From positions 62,001 through 126,000 of the forward strand of contig NZ_AKFJ01000017.1 of the NCBI RefSeq assembly GCF_000272475.1: 64,000 nucleotides of DNA. Reading direction: 5' to 3'. The DNA comes from Novosphingobium sp. Rr 2-17. Its GTDB lineage: Bacteria > Pseudomonadota > Alphaproteobacteria > Sphingomonadales > Sphingomonadaceae. Within the stretch, counting starts at the first letter, position 1; every line of letters starts with the position of its first letter. The notes below the pieces were generated by a model. The model did no database searches. It saw nothing but the letters and a program-made list of their open reading frames with translations, and was not told the origin of the DNA. Positions 1-9,152 of this stretch are shown here, piece after piece. The position numbers and the translations under genes are program-made.

Positions 1-289
1 TCGGCGCCGCCACCAGCGCGTTGTCGCCCAGCGCCGGCCCGACGATCAGGACGCAGCCCGCATCGACCAATTGGCGATAGGCGTGTTCCACCGCCTCAGC
101 GGTACCGGAAGGGAAGCCAAGCGCATAGGCATGGACGAACTCCACATCCGCCGCTAGCCGACCGGCCTGGCGCACTGCCGCAACTTCGCGCTCAAGCCAT
201 CCGGCGATGTCGTCGGCGGCGTCGCCGTCACCGACATCGCTTAGATCGGCCATGTCGTTGAGTACGCCGACCTTGACGCTTGCTGGCAT
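1..289 (-). CDS. Periplasmic-binding-protein-like (ABC substrate-binding) protein, N-terminus only
   Basis: This reading frame is open from an ATG at 289 to the left edge, so only the first 96 or so residues are visible. The N-terminus reads MPASVKVGVLNDMADLSD and continues through a helix to a VLIVGPALGDNALVA segment. That strand-helix-strand pattern fits the type I periplasmic binding fold of branched-chain amino acid type ABC receptors. No secretion signal is visible before the first strand, which is unusual for a true periplasmic receptor. An in-frame ATG at 295 is an alternative start, and a GAGG lies just upstream of 289. The family assignment is inferred from fold-like pattern only. 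Confidence 0.5.
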   Translation of the reverse strand, partial: MPASVKVGVLNDMADLSDVGDGDAADDIAGWLEREVAAVRQAGRLAADVEFVHAYALGFPSGTAEAVEHAYRQLVDAGCVLIVGPALGDNALVAAP

Positions 290-311
290 CCGCATCCTCG
301 AAACATCCCCA

Positions 312-362
312 TTTGCGCCTAGGCCTCATTTGCGCCTAGCCCCCGTTTGCGCCTAGCAATGA
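312..362. repeat. Three 17-bp tandem repeats
   Basis: TTTGCGCCTAG occurs at 312, 329 and 346, exactly 17 bp apart, each followed by a variable 6-bp tail. The array sits 17-73 bp upstream of the divergently oriented left-edge gene, inside its presumed promoter region. Confidence 0.8.
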
Positions 363-413
363 GCCAGCGCGCAAAAGGCTCCCGCACGGTCAAGATGAGG
401 TTCACTTCAGCGG

Positions 414-433
414 CTAGAGCAAGTTCCGATCCG
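414..433 (+). repeat. Partial copy of CTAGAGCAA dispersed repeat
   Basis: The 20 bases from 414 (CTAGAGCAAGTTCCGATCCG) are identical to the start of the hairpin element at 24756-24799. The second half of that element is not preserved here. The copy lies between the left-edge gene and the convergent end of the 483-887 lipoprotein gene. Confidence 0.7.
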
Positions 434-482
434 GGCTCATGCGGTCGTTTGCAGATCGGCTAAAGGCGGATTGCCGTCCCGG

Positions 483-887
483 TCAGCGGTGCGAGGTCAG
501 CACGCAGCGCAGATCGCCGTCCGTACCGTCTTTCCGTACCTGGCGCAGGAAGCCGTTGGAGATCTTGTGCAAGGTCAGGCCTTTCAGCTTGCCGCCGGTC
601 ATCACCACGGTGGCGCCTGTGAACAAGTAGCTGCCGCGCACCCCGCCCGACTTGTAGGCCGAGGCATTGACCACGTGAAATTCGTAGTCCTTCTGCGCCT
701 TGCCGGCCGGCCCGCCCGGATCGCCCGGCAGCTCGCAAGTATAAGTCCCTAGCGGCAGCGTGAAGATGCGCCCGCCGGGCACGGGCTGCGGCTCGGGCTC
801 AGTGGCGCAGCCGGCTGTAGAGAAAGCCGCAAGGAGGGCGATCAGGGCGACGTTGCGGGCGGCTAGGCGGACGTTTACGCGGTTCAT
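483..887 (-). CDS. Small lipoprotein of unknown function
   Basis: This encodes 134 residues. The N-terminus starts MNRVNV, has a hydrophobic stretch (VALIALLAAFSTAG) and then Cys27 in an STAGC lipobox, so it should be lipidated and anchored in the cell envelope. The mature part has a Cys pair (YTCELPG and DLRCVL) and looks like a compact beta domain. I chose the ATG at 887 because it places the lipobox at the right distance; a longer frame upstream would bury the signal. It is transcribed divergently from efp. I do not recognise the family. Confidence 0.7.
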   Translation of the reverse strand: MNRVNVRLAARNVALIALLAAFSTAGCATEPEPQPVPGGRIFTLPLGTYTCELPGDPGGPAGKAQKDYEFHVVNASAYKSGGVRGSYLFTGATVVMTGGKLKGLTLHKISNGFLRQVRKDGTDGDLRCVLTSHR

Positions 888-1049
888 GGGACGTGAGCTA
901 GCATCCGCGCGAAGCAATTGCCATGCCCGCGCGGCTCGTCTAAGGGCGCATGCTTTCACGGGCCGGATCGCCGCAATGCCAGCGCGCGCGCCGTCCGAAG
1001 ACCAATTCTTTCTCATTTCAGGGCTCTTTCCCATTTCAAGGCAGCACTC

Positions 1050-1613
1050 ATGAAGATCAGCGGCGTCGACATCCGTCCCGGCAACATTCTAGAATACGAA
1101 AAGGGCATCTGGAAAGTCGCGAAGACGCAGCACACCCAGCCGGGTAAGGGCGGCGCCTTCATGCAGGTCGAGATGAAGAACCTGATCGACGGTCGCAAGA
1201 CCAACGTGCGTTTCCGCAGCGCCGACACGGTCGAGCGCGTGCGCCTGGATACCAAGGACTTCCAGTTCCTCTATGCCGAGGGCGAAGACCTGGTGTTCAT
1301 GGACACCGAAACGTACGAGCAGATCAGCTTGCCCGCCGACCTTCTGGGCGACGCCGCTGCGTTCCTGCAGGACGGCATGCAGGTTCTGCTGGAACTGTGG
1401 GAAGAACGTCCGATCTCGGTTCAGTTGCCCGAGCAAGTCGAAGCCACCATCGTCGAAGCCGACGCGGTGGTGAAAGGCCAGACTGCCTCGTCCAGCTTCA
1501 AGCCCGCCATTCTCGACAATGGCGTCCGCGTGATGGTGCCCCCTCATATCGAGAGCGGCACGCGAATCATCGTCGACGTCTACGAGAAGGCTTACGTGAA
1601 AAAGGCAGAATGA
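1050..1613 (+). CDS. efp: Elongation factor P
   Basis: EF-P binds stalled ribosomes and promotes peptide bond formation at polyproline motifs. The 187-residue protein has the standard family length and begins [12 protein letters not shown]. The tip loop reads PGKGGA, with Lys33 in the position that is lysylated or otherwise modified in other bacteria. The C-terminal OB domain carries the usual signature ([11 protein letters not shown], then [11 protein letters not shown]). The ATG at 1050 gives the canonical N-terminus. Its stop overlaps the start of the next gene, so the two are probably translationally coupled. Confidence 0.97.
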   Translation: MKISGVDIRPGNILEYEKGIWKVAKTQHTQPGKGGAFMQVEMKNLIDGRKTNVRFRSADTVERVRLDTKDFQFLYAEGEDLVFMDTETYEQISLPADLLGDAAAFLQDGMQVLLELWEERPISVQLPEQVEATIVEADAVVKGQTASSSFKPAILDNGVRVMVPPHIESGTRIIVDVYEKAYVKKAE

Positions 1614-2071
1614 TGCGCAACACCTTCAAGACCACTACTGCTGCAGCTCTCGCCGCGCTGGCCCTCGTCGCCACGCCGGCCATTGCCGCGAAGACCACCA
1701 AGGCTGCGGCCAAGCCCGCTGCTGCTGCGAAGCCTGCGGCCCCCGCCGCCGGTCAAGCGCCCGATCCGCAGGTCGAGCACGCGATGCTCTACCTCAAGGT
1801 GCTGATCAGCGCCTTGCAGTCGGACAAAGTGGAAGAGCCCGCGAAAAGCGCGCTGGTCGGCTGCCTCTACAACAACGCGCTGAGCAAGATCACCGAGTCG
1901 ATGGACAAGGTGATCGCCGAGAATCCGGGCAAGATCACCCGCGACAATCCCAGCGAGTTGCTGAGCGTGATGGTCCGCATCTGTGGCTATACCCCCACCG
2001 CTGCTGGCGCCCCAGGCGCTGCTCCGGCTCCGGCTCCTGCAGGTTCGCCAACCAAGTCGACCGGCCGCTGA
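1610..2071 (+). CDS. Secreted hypothetical protein, Ala/Pro-rich, linked to efp
   Basis: This 153-residue protein starts at an ATG that overlaps the efp stop codon (ATGA); a second ATG follows at 1613. Residues 1-27 form a signal peptide ending ATPAIA. A low-complexity Lys/Ala/Pro stretch follows, then an alpha-helical core of about 75 residues with two cysteines (VGCLYN and RICGY), and an Ala/Pro tail. The coupling suggests co-expression with EF-P, but the protein should be periplasmic, so a direct functional link is doubtful. The family is not recognised. Confidence 0.75.
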   Translation: MMRNTFKTTTAAALAALALVATPAIAAKTTKAAAKPAAAAKPAAPAAGQAPDPQVEHAMLYLKVLISALQSDKVEEPAKSALVGCLYNNALSKITESMDKVIAENPGKITRDNPSELLSVMVRICGYTPTAAGAPGAAPAPAPAGSPTKSTGR

Positions 2072-2076
2072 TCCTT

Positions 2077-2103
2077 GCCGGCGCGCTCAGGCGCGCCGGC
2101 TTT
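2077..2103 (+). terminator. Hairpin after the efp operon
   Basis: GCCGGCGCGC (2077-2086) pairs perfectly with GCGCGCCGGC (2091-2100) around a TCAG loop, followed by a short TTT. It begins six bases after the stop at 2071. Confidence 0.7.
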
Positions 2104-2129
2104 ACCTAGAGAATCGAGTAAGACACCCC

Positions 2130-2948
2130 ATGGCCATATCCGGTCTCATCCGCGTCATCGAGAAGGCGGCCCGCAAGGCGGGTGGCCGCCTGCGGCGCGA
2201 CTTTGGCGAAATCGAGCACTTGCAGGTCAGCCGCAAGGGACCTGCCGATTTCGTGTCCAAGGCGGACCAGACGTCCGAGCGCACCATCTGGGACGAACTG
2301 CGCGCGGCGCGGCCGGACTGGGGTTATCTGTTCGAGGAAGCCGGCGAGATCGAAGGCGATCCCACCAAGCCGCGCTTTATCGTCGATCCGCTCGATGGGA
2401 CGACCAACTTCCTCCACGGCATCCCGCACTTTGCGATCTCGATCGCGGTGCAGGAGCCGCGGCTCGACGGTAACGGTTGGGGCGAAGTGACTGCTGGGCT
2501 GATTTACAACCCGGTTACCGATGAAAGCTACTGGGCCGAAAAATCACGCGGCGCCTGGCTTCAGGACCGCCGCTTGCGCGTGTCCTCGCGCCGCCACCTG
2601 GACGAGAGCGTGATCGCCACCGGCATCCCGTTCGCAGGTCACGGCGATGCCGGCCAGTGGACCCGAATCTACCACGCATTAGCGCCGCAAGTCGCAGGTA
2701 TCCGCCGTTTCGGGGCCGCCTCGCTCGATCTCGCCTGGGTTGCTTCCGGGCGTTATGAAGGCTTCTGGGAAGCCGATCTCAAGCCGTGGGACACCGCTGC
2801 CGGTTGTCTGCTCGTGCGTGAGGCAGGCGGCTTCGTGTCGGACTGGAAAGGCCGTTCACAGCCCATTTGCGACACCGAGATTCTCGCCGGAAACGACGCG
2901 CTTCACTCGCGTCTCCACAAATTGGTGGCCGGCGCCCTCAAGGACTGA
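2130..2948 (+). CDS. suhB: Inositol monophosphatase family protein (SuhB-like)
   Basis: The 272-residue enzyme belongs to the Mg-dependent inositol monophosphatase superfamily. It has the metal site DPLDGTTNF (about residues 88-96), the upstream acidic EEAGE motif, and the C-terminal WDTAAG motif that ligates the third metal. Substrates in the family include inositol-1-phosphate and related sugar or nucleotide phosphates, and in E. coli SuhB also acts in rRNA antitermination. The exact role here is not determined by sequence. ATG 2130 gives the typical start. A CCCTGCG/CGCAGGG palindrome at 2953-2966 follows the stop. Confidence 0.9.
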   Translation: MAISGLIRVIEKAARKAGGRLRRDFGEIEHLQVSRKGPADFVSKADQTSERTIWDELRAARPDWGYLFEEAGEIEGDPTKPRFIVDPLDGTTNFLHGIPHFAISIAVQEPRLDGNGWGEVTAGLIYNPVTDESYWAEKSRGAWLQDRRLRVSSRRHLDESVIATGIPFAGHGDAGQWTRIYHALAPQVAGIRRFGAASLDLAWVASGRYEGFWEADLKPWDTAAGCLLVREAGGFVSDWKGRSQPICDTEILAGNDALHSRLHKLVAGALKD

Positions 2949-3005
2949 CTTGACCCTGCGCGCAGGGCGGCTAAGGGGTCGCTCCGCGAAGCAGATGCTT
3001 CTCGT

Positions 3006-3089
3006 GCCCCTGTGGCGGAATGGTAGACGCGAACGACTCAAAATCGTTTGTCGCAAGACGTGCCCGTTCGAGTCGGGCCAGGGGCACCA
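3006..3089 (+). tRNA. tRNA-Leu (anticodon CAA)
   Basis: The acceptor arms GCCCCTG (3006-3012) and CAGGGGC (3079-3085) pair fully, and CCA is encoded at 3087-3089. The anticodon stem AACGA/TCGTT encloses CTCAAAA, giving anticodon CAA at 3039-3041, which reads UUG. A long variable arm (TGTCGC..GACG) and a TTCGAGT T-loop fit a class II leucine tRNA. Confidence 0.97.
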
Positions 3090-3237
3090 TTTCCTTATCG
3101 CGCCGTCGATAGCAGCGTAGACTGTCGATGCGCGGGCGATCACCGCCCATCCGGGATCGACCTTGTTCGGGGCACGCCGCGGTGGGAGGTAGGCTTTATA
3201 GCCGCTCCGTTGCGAGTATGCGCCTGCTGGCCAATTC

Positions 3238-4245
3238 TCATCTCCGCTCGAGTCGGTCTCCGGCAGCGAGGCGCGATTCGAGGCCCTTGGGATCATCGAG
3301 CGCGACCTCGGCGGTACGATCGCCCAGCAGGGTCCAGCGCCAGAAGGCGATCGACGTTTCGATCACCGCCGTTCGCAGGTGCTCGCTGGGAGCCTTCCGC
3401 TTTAAGCCACCGGTGTTGCCGCTGAAATCGGCATGGGTCGCGCCGTTCAGCACCAGCAGATACTTGTCGCCCGCCGGCATGGCACGAAACGGGCGTTCGC
3501 GGTCTGCGGCACTCACCCCGGAGGCAGCAGGCGTGGTGTCCTGCGTTCCGGTGATCGTGAAGAAGGGCTTGGCCATCTTCGCCGTAGCTTGTGCATCCGA
3601 TCCCTGGCTGGGCGGGGACGGACTGAATGCGATCGAGGCGCTGATCCTGGGCTCGGCGGTGGCCGCCGTAGTCTTGGCAAAGGTCTGACCTGCCAAAGCC
3701 TGGGTCGTATGCGCGCCGAAGCTGTGGCCGGACATGCCGATATGTGCAGTGTCGATGCGGGTGATGGCGCAGCGCCCTTCGAGGGCGCGTTTGGGAAGCT
3801 GATCCAGCACGAATTTGACGTCGGCAACGCGTGCATCGAGTTGTTCGGGCGTCATGGCGGCTCGCAGCACTCCACCGATATCTCCGCTGTCGCCGCTGCT
3901 GCGCATCCGCCGAAGCATGCGTAATTTGCCACCGCCGCCGTCACCGTCCGACAAAATGCTCCTGTCGCTGCCGGGATGCTGAAGGTGGATCACGACGAAC
4001 CCCGCATCTGCCCACGCCTGCCCCCACAGCGTCCCGCCGTCGAGCGAACCGCCCAGACCATGGCTGAACAGAATAACCGGCGCCTTGGCGCTGCCCTGCG
4101 GCATGCGGATGCGGATCGGAATGTCGCGGTTGCGTGCGCTGTCGTGCCAGACTGCGTCGCATACCGGCCCCGCCGCCATCGCGGTTCCCGGCGCAGCGCT
4201 CGCAAGCGATACCGTGATGAGGAGAAAACGAATACGCGGTGTCAT
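3238..4245 (-). CDS. Secreted alpha/beta hydrolase (PAF-acetylhydrolase / dienelactone-hydrolase like)
   Basis: This encodes 335 residues starting at the ATG at 4245, with AGGAGA about eight bases upstream. A signal peptide of about 24 residues ends TAMAAG. The oxyanion region FSHGLGGS and the nucleophile elbow GHSFG define an alpha/beta hydrolase, and NGATHADF probably supplies the catalytic His. The layout resembles bacterial platelet-activating-factor acetylhydrolase-like esterases that cleave short acyl esters. The substrate cannot be read from the sequence. A Gly/Asp-rich insertion (SDGDGGGG) lies between the oxyanion loop and the nucleophile. Confidence 0.82.
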   Translation of the reverse strand: MTPRIRFLLITVSLASAAPGTAMAAGPVCDAVWHDSARNRDIPIRIRMPQGSAKAPVILFSHGLGGSLDGGTLWGQAWADAGFVVIHLQHPGSDRSILSDGDGGGGKLRMLRRMRSSGDSGDIGGVLRAAMTPEQLDARVADVKFVLDQLPKRALEGRCAITRIDTAHIGMSGHSFGAHTTQALAGQTFAKTTAATAEPRISASIAFSPSPPSQGSDAQATAKMAKPFFTITGTQDTTPAASGVSAADRERPFRAMPAGDKYLLVLNGATHADFSGNTGGLKRKAPSEHLRTAVIETSIAFWRWTLLGDRTAEVALDDPKGLESRLAAGDRLERR

Positions 4246-4377
4246 CGGGCGATCTCCTAGCGAACCTGGGACAGGAATGCCTCTGAGCACGGTGCCGAAA
4301 CTGGCGACGGGATACCTTCAGAACTCTGCCTTGGTGACTGGTGCCACGGCGAAATCCCGTCCGTAAGAGCATCGATG

Positions 4378-4407
4378 TTCGGCGACACTTCCCGAGGCGT
4401 CGCCGAA
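4378..4407 (-). terminator. Hairpin downstream of the 4433-5137 gene
   Basis: TTCGGCGAC (4378-4386) and GTCGCCGAA (4399-4407) form a perfect 9-bp inverted repeat with a 12-base loop. It lies 25 bases past the stop of the minus-strand amidotransferase gene. There is no T tract, so termination is a guess. Confidence 0.4.
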
Positions 4408-4432
4408 GCGCTGACTGTTGGCAACGACGGAA

Positions 4433-5137
4433 CTATCTCTCGCACAGCCCGTCGAGCCACTCGGCAATCACGGCGCGCCCGGCTTTGACCGCCCCCGGTC
4501 CCATCGTGTCGTGGGCGTGGCGCAGCGCCTTGGGGCAGCCGTTAGCTTCCACCACCGCTTCGGGCCACTGCTCCATCCACGCATCGAAGCGCGGGTCTTC
4601 GCCCATTTCGGCATGGAACTGCAGCGCCAGCAGGTTGGGCCCGCGACGGAACGCCTGAAATGCGTAGAGGTCGGTCTCGGCCAGGATTTCGACACCTTCA
4701 GGCCGGGTGAACGTATCGCCGTGCCAATGCAGCACCGGCACCTCGTGCAGATGGCGCAAGGGACTTTCGGCACCTTGCGGATGCAGCCGAATCGGTGCGA
4801 AGCCCACTTCTTTGGCTGGTCCCTTGTAGACCGTCGCCCCCAGCGCCGCCGCCATCATCTGTGCGCCAAAGCACACGCCCAGCGTCGGCCGATCCGCCTC
4901 CAGTCGCGCTGCCAGCCGCTTCAGTTGGCAGGCGATCCAGGGGTATTGCTCGTGCTCGTACACCCCCATCGGTCCGCCCATCATGATGAGCAAGTCCGGC
5001 TCGCACAGATCGGTTGTGGGAAAGGCGGGGTCGGCCACGTCAATGCGCGACACATCGTAGCCGGCAGCCTCGATCGGCTGACGGTAGGCCGCAACGCCTT
5101 CGTGCGGAACATGGCGGATGATAAGAGCGGTTTTCAC
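4433..5137 (-). CDS. Class I glutamine amidotransferase-like protein
   Basis: This 234-residue protein starts at a GTG (5137) that gives the common family start VKTALIIRHVPHEG. It has the class I amidotransferase fold: the MMGGPMGV loop, the nucleophile elbow LGVCFGAQM with the catalytic Cys, and FHAEM carrying the His-x-Glu pair. Annotations for this group usually read GMP synthase-like or gamma-glutamyl hydrolase-like. No synthetase domain is attached, so it may deamidate a small gamma-glutamyl compound. The true substrate is unknown. It is divergent from the M20 peptidase gene. Confidence 0.85.
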   Translation of the reverse strand: MKTALIIRHVPHEGVAAYRQPIEAAGYDVSRIDVADPAFPTTDLCEPDLLIMMGGPMGVYEHEQYPWIACQLKRLAARLEADRPTLGVCFGAQMMAAALGATVYKGPAKEVGFAPIRLHPQGAESPLRHLHEVPVLHWHGDTFTRPEGVEILAETDLYAFQAFRRGPNLLALQFHAEMGEDPRFDAWMEQWPEAVVEANGCPKALRHAHDTMGPGAVKAGRAVIAEWLDGLCER

Positions 5138-5304
5138 AAGGCAGCAGACTTTGCACAAAATCGATGAACGTCCGGCATCGGACAGCATCGATACTCTACC
5201 GGCTGCACCGGAGCTGTCGATCCGGGGAATCTTCGGCCGACGAGAGAAAAACTTCGCGCGTTTGCGCCATTGTCGAGGGCGCGGCTCTCGCGTAGCTTTT
5301 GGCC

Positions 5305-6624
5305 ATGCCCTTCAAACTGCTTCCTCTCGCCGGCCTCGCCGTGGCTTTTCCGAACCTCGCGCTTGCCGACACGGTGGCGGATCGGATCGCCGCCGACATG
5401 CCGGGATTGATGGAAACCTACCGCGATTTGCACGCCAACCCGGAACTCAGCTTTCAGGAAGTGCGTAGCGCCGCGATCCTCGCCGCTGCCGCTCGCAAGG
5501 CCGGGTTCACGGTGACCGAGAAGGTCGGGGGCACCGGCGTCGTCGCGGTGCTGCGCAACGGCGCTGGCCCGACCGTGCTGATCCGCGCCGATATGGATGG
5601 CTTGCCGGTGGTGGAGCAGACCGGCCTTGCGTTCGCCTCGAAAAAGCGCGGCGTGTCCACAGCCGGCGTGGAAAGCGGGATCATGCACGCCTGCGGCCAC
5701 GATACCCACATGACCGCCTGGATCGAGACGGCCCGGCTCTTGGCGGCGCGCAAGTCCGAGTGGTCCGGCACCGTGGTGATGATCGGCCAGCCGGGCGAGG
5801 AAGTGGGGACCGGTGCGCTGGCGATGCTGAAGGACGGGCTCTACACCCGCTTTCCCAAGCCCGATTACACGCTCGCCTTCCACGATACCCCGGAACTGCC
5901 CGCCGGACAGGTGAGCGCGGCGGTGGGCTGGGCGCTCGCCAATGTCGATAGTGTGGACATATTGGTGAAGGGGGTAGGCGGCCATGGCGCTTATCCGCAC
6001 ATGACCAAAGACCCGATCGTACTCGCCTCTGCGATCGTGATGAAGCTGCAAACGCTGGTCAGCCGCGAACAGAACCCGCGTGACCCGGCAGTAGTGACGG
6101 TCGGCTCGTTTCACGCAGGCGCCAAGCACAATGTCATTTCCGACCAGGCGAAGCTGGAATTGACCGTGCGCAGCTATTCCGACGCCACTCGCGAACGCCT
6201 GCTCGATGGCATCCGCCGTATCGCGCGCGGCGAGGCGATCGCCTCGGGCCTGCCCGACGATCTGATGCCGGTGGTTTCGGTAAAGGAGCCTTACACCCGC
6301 GCGACCTGGAACTCGCCGGAATTCACACAAGGCGCGATCGCCGATCTGAAGGGCAAGCTGGGGGATAGCAACGTCATCACGGGCCCATCGGTGATGGGCG
6401 GCGAAGACTTCGGCGAATTTCGCCGAGCAGACGTAGACCACATCCAGTCGACCATCTTCTGGGTCGGCGGCGCAGACCCCACGAAGCTGGCCGCGGCCAA
6501 GGCTGGCGGTCCGCCGCTGCCCTCGCTCCATAGCCCGTACTGGGCACCTCAGGCGGATAAAGTGATAGCATCCGGTTCGGCCGCGATCACGCTGACGGCG
6601 CTGCGGCTGCTGGCGAAGAAATAG
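5305..6624 (+). CDS. Secreted M20D amidohydrolase (hippurate/N-acyl amino acid hydrolase type)
   Basis: The 439-residue protein starts at ATG 5305; a TTG at 5299 is in frame but less likely. A signal peptide (PFKLLPLAGLAVAFPNLALA) indicates export, which is characteristic of the sphingomonad branch of this family. Metal ligands are visible as RADMDGLP, ACGHDTHM and GEEVGTG. The inserted dimerisation domain contains VGGHGAYPH. It probably hydrolyses N-acyl amino acids or similar amides in the periplasm. Confidence 0.9.
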   Translation: MPFKLLPLAGLAVAFPNLALADTVADRIAADMPGLMETYRDLHANPELSFQEVRSAAILAAAARKAGFTVTEKVGGTGVVAVLRNGAGPTVLIRADMDGLPVVEQTGLAFASKKRGVSTAGVESGIMHACGHDTHMTAWIETARLLAARKSEWSGTVVMIGQPGEEVGTGALAMLKDGLYTRFPKPDYTLAFHDTPELPAGQVSAAVGWALANVDSVDILVKGVGGHGAYPHMTKDPIVLASAIVMKLQTLVSREQNPRDPAVVTVGSFHAGAKHNVISDQAKLELTVRSYSDATRERLLDGIRRIARGEAIASGLPDDLMPVVSVKEPYTRATWNSPEFTQGAIADLKGKLGDSNVITGPSVMGGEDFGEFRRADVDHIQSTIFWVGGADPTKLAAAKAGGPPLPSLHSPYWAPQADKVIASGSAAITLTALRLLAKK

Positions 6625-6868
6625 CGTTTTAACCCCCGCGTTTGACAATCTGTCAGATGCGGAGGGGGCCGGTATTGGTCCTTCAATCGTTTCCAGCGCA
6701 TTTTTTAAGCGGTGTCGCAGTGCGCCGCCATCCGTTACGTGATATACTGCAGCAAAATTCGGGCATTAAGACGCGCTCGGTGGATTTACTCCCATTTTAC
6801 GGTCTTGCCCTAGGGCGGGGTCACCGCGCCGCTCCCTCCACGGCGTAAAGGATTCGGCGCCTGCGACA

Positions 6869-8254
6869 ATGATTCGGCTGTTTAAGCACTACATTCCGCA
6901 TGCAGTGATCCTGTTATGGCTGGTCGATCTCGTGCTGCTGGGCAGCGCGAACGAGATCGCCTGGCGGCTGCGGGCGGACCAGATCGGCATCGAGCCGGGC
7001 ACCTTCCTTTCTCGCCTTGGCCCGCACGTCGCGTTGGCCGGCGTCATCTCGCTCTCGATGATTTCAGTGGGCGTCTATGGCAGTGAAGCGCTGCGGTCGA
7101 TGCGCTTTGCCGCCGCCCGGTTGCTGGTGGCGGTATCGTTGGGCGTCATCGCCCTGGCGTTCGTGGATTTCATCGTCGCCGCGCAGAACTTCTGGCGCTC
7201 GACGTTGGCCTATTCGATGGGCTTCGCCATCGTCCTGCTGATCCTCAACCGCTTGGTGCTGAGCGGGTTTCTAGGCACCAGTGCCTTTCGCCGCCGGGTT
7301 CTGGTGCTCGGCGCGGGCAACCGGGCCCAGCGGCTGCGGGTGCTGGGAGACCGGCCCGAAAGCGGCTTCGTCATCGTCGGCTACATCAGCATGAGCGAAG
7401 CGCGCCCGGTGGTCGACGACGCGATCCCGCGCAGCGCCATTCCCAACCTTACAGGCTACGTCGATAACCTTGGCGTCAGCGAAGTCGTCCTCGCGCTGGA
7501 AGAACGACGCAACGCGCTGCCGCTCAAGGATTTGTTGCGGATCAAGACCACCGGCGTCCACGTCAACGAGTTCTCCAGCTTTCTCGAGCGTGAGACAGGG
7601 CGGGTCGATCTCGATACCGTCAATCCAAGCTGGCTGATCTTCTCCGATGGCTTTTCGTCGGGCCGGGCGCTGTCGAGTGCCTCCAAGCGCCTGTTCGACA
7701 TCGCCGCCAGCGCCTTGCTGCTCGCGCTCACGGCGCCTGTGATCGTGCTGTTCGCCCTGTTGGTGAAGCTGGATAGCAAGGGGCCGGCGTTTTACCGCCA
7801 ACCGCGCGTCGGCCTGTTCGGCGAAACGTTCGACGTCATCAAGCTGCGTTCCATGCGGACCGACGCCGAAGCCGCAGGTGCGCAGTGGGCCTCCAAGGAC
7901 GACCCGCGCGTGACCCGCATCGGCAAGTTCATCCGCAAGGTACGTATCGACGAGTTGCCCCAGGCCTGGACCGTCCTCACAGGCAAGATGAGCTTCGTCG
8001 GCCCTCGTCCGGAGCGCCCCGAATTCGTCGAGAGCCTGGAAGAGCAACTGCGCTATTATGCCGAGCGGCACATGGTGAAGCCGGGCATTACCGGTTGGGC
8101 GCAGATCAACTACCCCTATGGCGCCTCGATCGAGGATGCGCGCCACAAGCTCGAATACGACCTCTATTACGCCAAGAACTACACGCCGTTCCTCGATTTC
8201 CTCATCATCCTGCAGACGCTGCGCGTGGTACTGTGGAGCGAAGGCGCGCGCTGA
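6869..8254 (+). CDS. Polyprenyl glycosylphosphotransferase, EpsB/WcaJ type
   Basis: This 461-residue membrane protein has N-terminal transmembrane helices in the first 130 residues, a nucleotide-binding-like central domain (RRVLVLGAGNRA), another hydrophobic helix at about 275, and a C-terminal bacterial sugar transferase domain with KRLFDI, FVGPRPERPEF and KPGITGWAQ motifs. It should transfer a sugar phosphate to undecaprenyl phosphate, the first step of an exopolysaccharide repeat unit. The full-length architecture matches the EpsB-like sugar transferases often linked with PEP-CTERM/EPS loci. No other polysaccharide gene is in the window. Its stop meets the convergent panB stop with no gap. 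Confidence 0.9.
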   Translation: MIRLFKHYIPHAVILLWLVDLVLLGSANEIAWRLRADQIGIEPGTFLSRLGPHVALAGVISLSMISVGVYGSEALRSMRFAAARLLVAVSLGVIALAFVDFIVAAQNFWRSTLAYSMGFAIVLLILNRLVLSGFLGTSAFRRRVLVLGAGNRAQRLRVLGDRPESGFVIVGYISMSEARPVVDDAIPRSAIPNLTGYVDNLGVSEVVLALEERRNALPLKDLLRIKTTGVHVNEFSSFLERETGRVDLDTVNPSWLIFSDGFSSGRALSSASKRLFDIAASALLLALTAPVIVLFALLVKLDSKGPAFYRQPRVGLFGETFDVIKLRSMRTDAEAAGAQWASKDDPRVTRIGKFIRKVRIDELPQAWTVLTGKMSFVGPRPERPEFVESLEEQLRYYAERHMVKPGITGWAQINYPYGASIEDARHKLEYDLYYAKNYTPFLDFLIILQTLRVVLWSEGAR

Positions 8255-9124
8255 TTATTTGGGCTGGTAGGTCTGCTCGATGCCGGGGAAGGATCGGTCC
8301 CGCACTTCACCGGCGTATTGCTCGGCAGCGCAGGATATAATCGCGCCCATATCGGCATAGCGCTTCACGAAGCGGGGGACGCGCTCGAACATGCCGAGCA
8401 TGTCTTCGGTGACGAGGACTTGGCCATCGCATTGGGCCGAGCCGCCGATGCCGATGATCGGACACGCGGTAGCCTCAGTCGCGGCGATCGCGATTGGTTC
8501 CACCACGCCTTCGACCACGATCGAGAACGCGCCGGCATCGTCCAGCGCCTTGGCGTCGGCGACGATCCGTGCCGCTTCTGCCTCGCTGCGGCCGCGCGCG
8601 TTGTAGCCGCCCAGCAGGTTCACCGCCTGCGGGGTCAGGCCGACATGGCCCATCACCGGGATGCCGCGCCGGGTGAGGAACGCGACGGTCTCGGCCATCG
8701 CCTCGCCGCCTTCCAGCTTCACGCCCGCACAGCCGGTTTCCTTGAGGATTCGCGCCGCGCTTTCGAATGCCTGCTGGGGTGAGGCCTCGTAAGCGCCGAA
8801 GGGCATGTCGACGATGACAACCGAATGATAGCTGCCGCGCACCACGGCAGCGCCATGCGCGATCATCATGTCCAACGTCACCGGCACGCTGGAGGGCAGG
8901 CCGTAGATCACCTGGCCCAGGCTGTCTCCCACCAGCAGCAAGTCGCAATGCGCATCGAGCAATTGCGCCTGGCGGGCGGTATAGGCGGTGAGCATCACGA
9001 TCGGCTCCGCCGTGCGGCCATCCTGCTTGCGGCGGCGGATCGCCGGCACCGTCAGCCGCTTCATCGGCGACGGAGTGGGATTGGCGCGGCTGGTCGCGGT
9101 GTCGAGTTGAAAGGTCGTAGACAT
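8255..9124 (-). CDS. panB: 3-methyl-2-oxobutanoate hydroxymethyltransferase
   Basis: PanB makes ketopantoate from alpha-ketoisovalerate and methylene-tetrahydrofolate, the first step of pantothenate synthesis. The 289-residue protein has the usual length plus a short N-terminal extension. Family motifs visible are [44 protein letters not shown] and IGIGGS. The ATG at 9124 is preferred. No panC is adjacent. It is divergent from the amino-acid permease, with an inverted repeat in the shared promoter region. Confidence 0.96.
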   Translation of the reverse strand: MSTTFQLDTATSRANPTPSPMKRLTVPAIRRRKQDGRTAEPIVMLTAYTARQAQLLDAHCDLLLVGDSLGQVIYGLPSSVPVTLDMMIAHGAAVVRGSYHSVVIVDMPFGAYEASPQQAFESAARILKETGCAGVKLEGGEAMAETVAFLTRRGIPVMGHVGLTPQAVNLLGGYNARGRSEAEAARIVADAKALDDAGAFSIVVEGVVEPIAIAATEATACPIIGIGGSAQCDGQVLVTEDMLGMFERVPRFVKRYADMGAIISCAAEQYAGEVRDRSFPGIEQTYQPK

Positions 9125-9152
9125 GGCAAAGGCTCTTAGCGTCGGTATCGAC

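Noticed and set aside
5134..6648. A 504-codon frame antisense to the M20 peptidase gene
   Set aside because: No motif is present and it overlaps a clear metallopeptidase along its whole length.
6643..6655. TGACA-ATC-TGTCA palindrome as an operator
   Set aside because: Half-sites of only five bases are common; it lies just 19 bases after a stop codon and over 200 bases from the next gene, so regulation is not supported.
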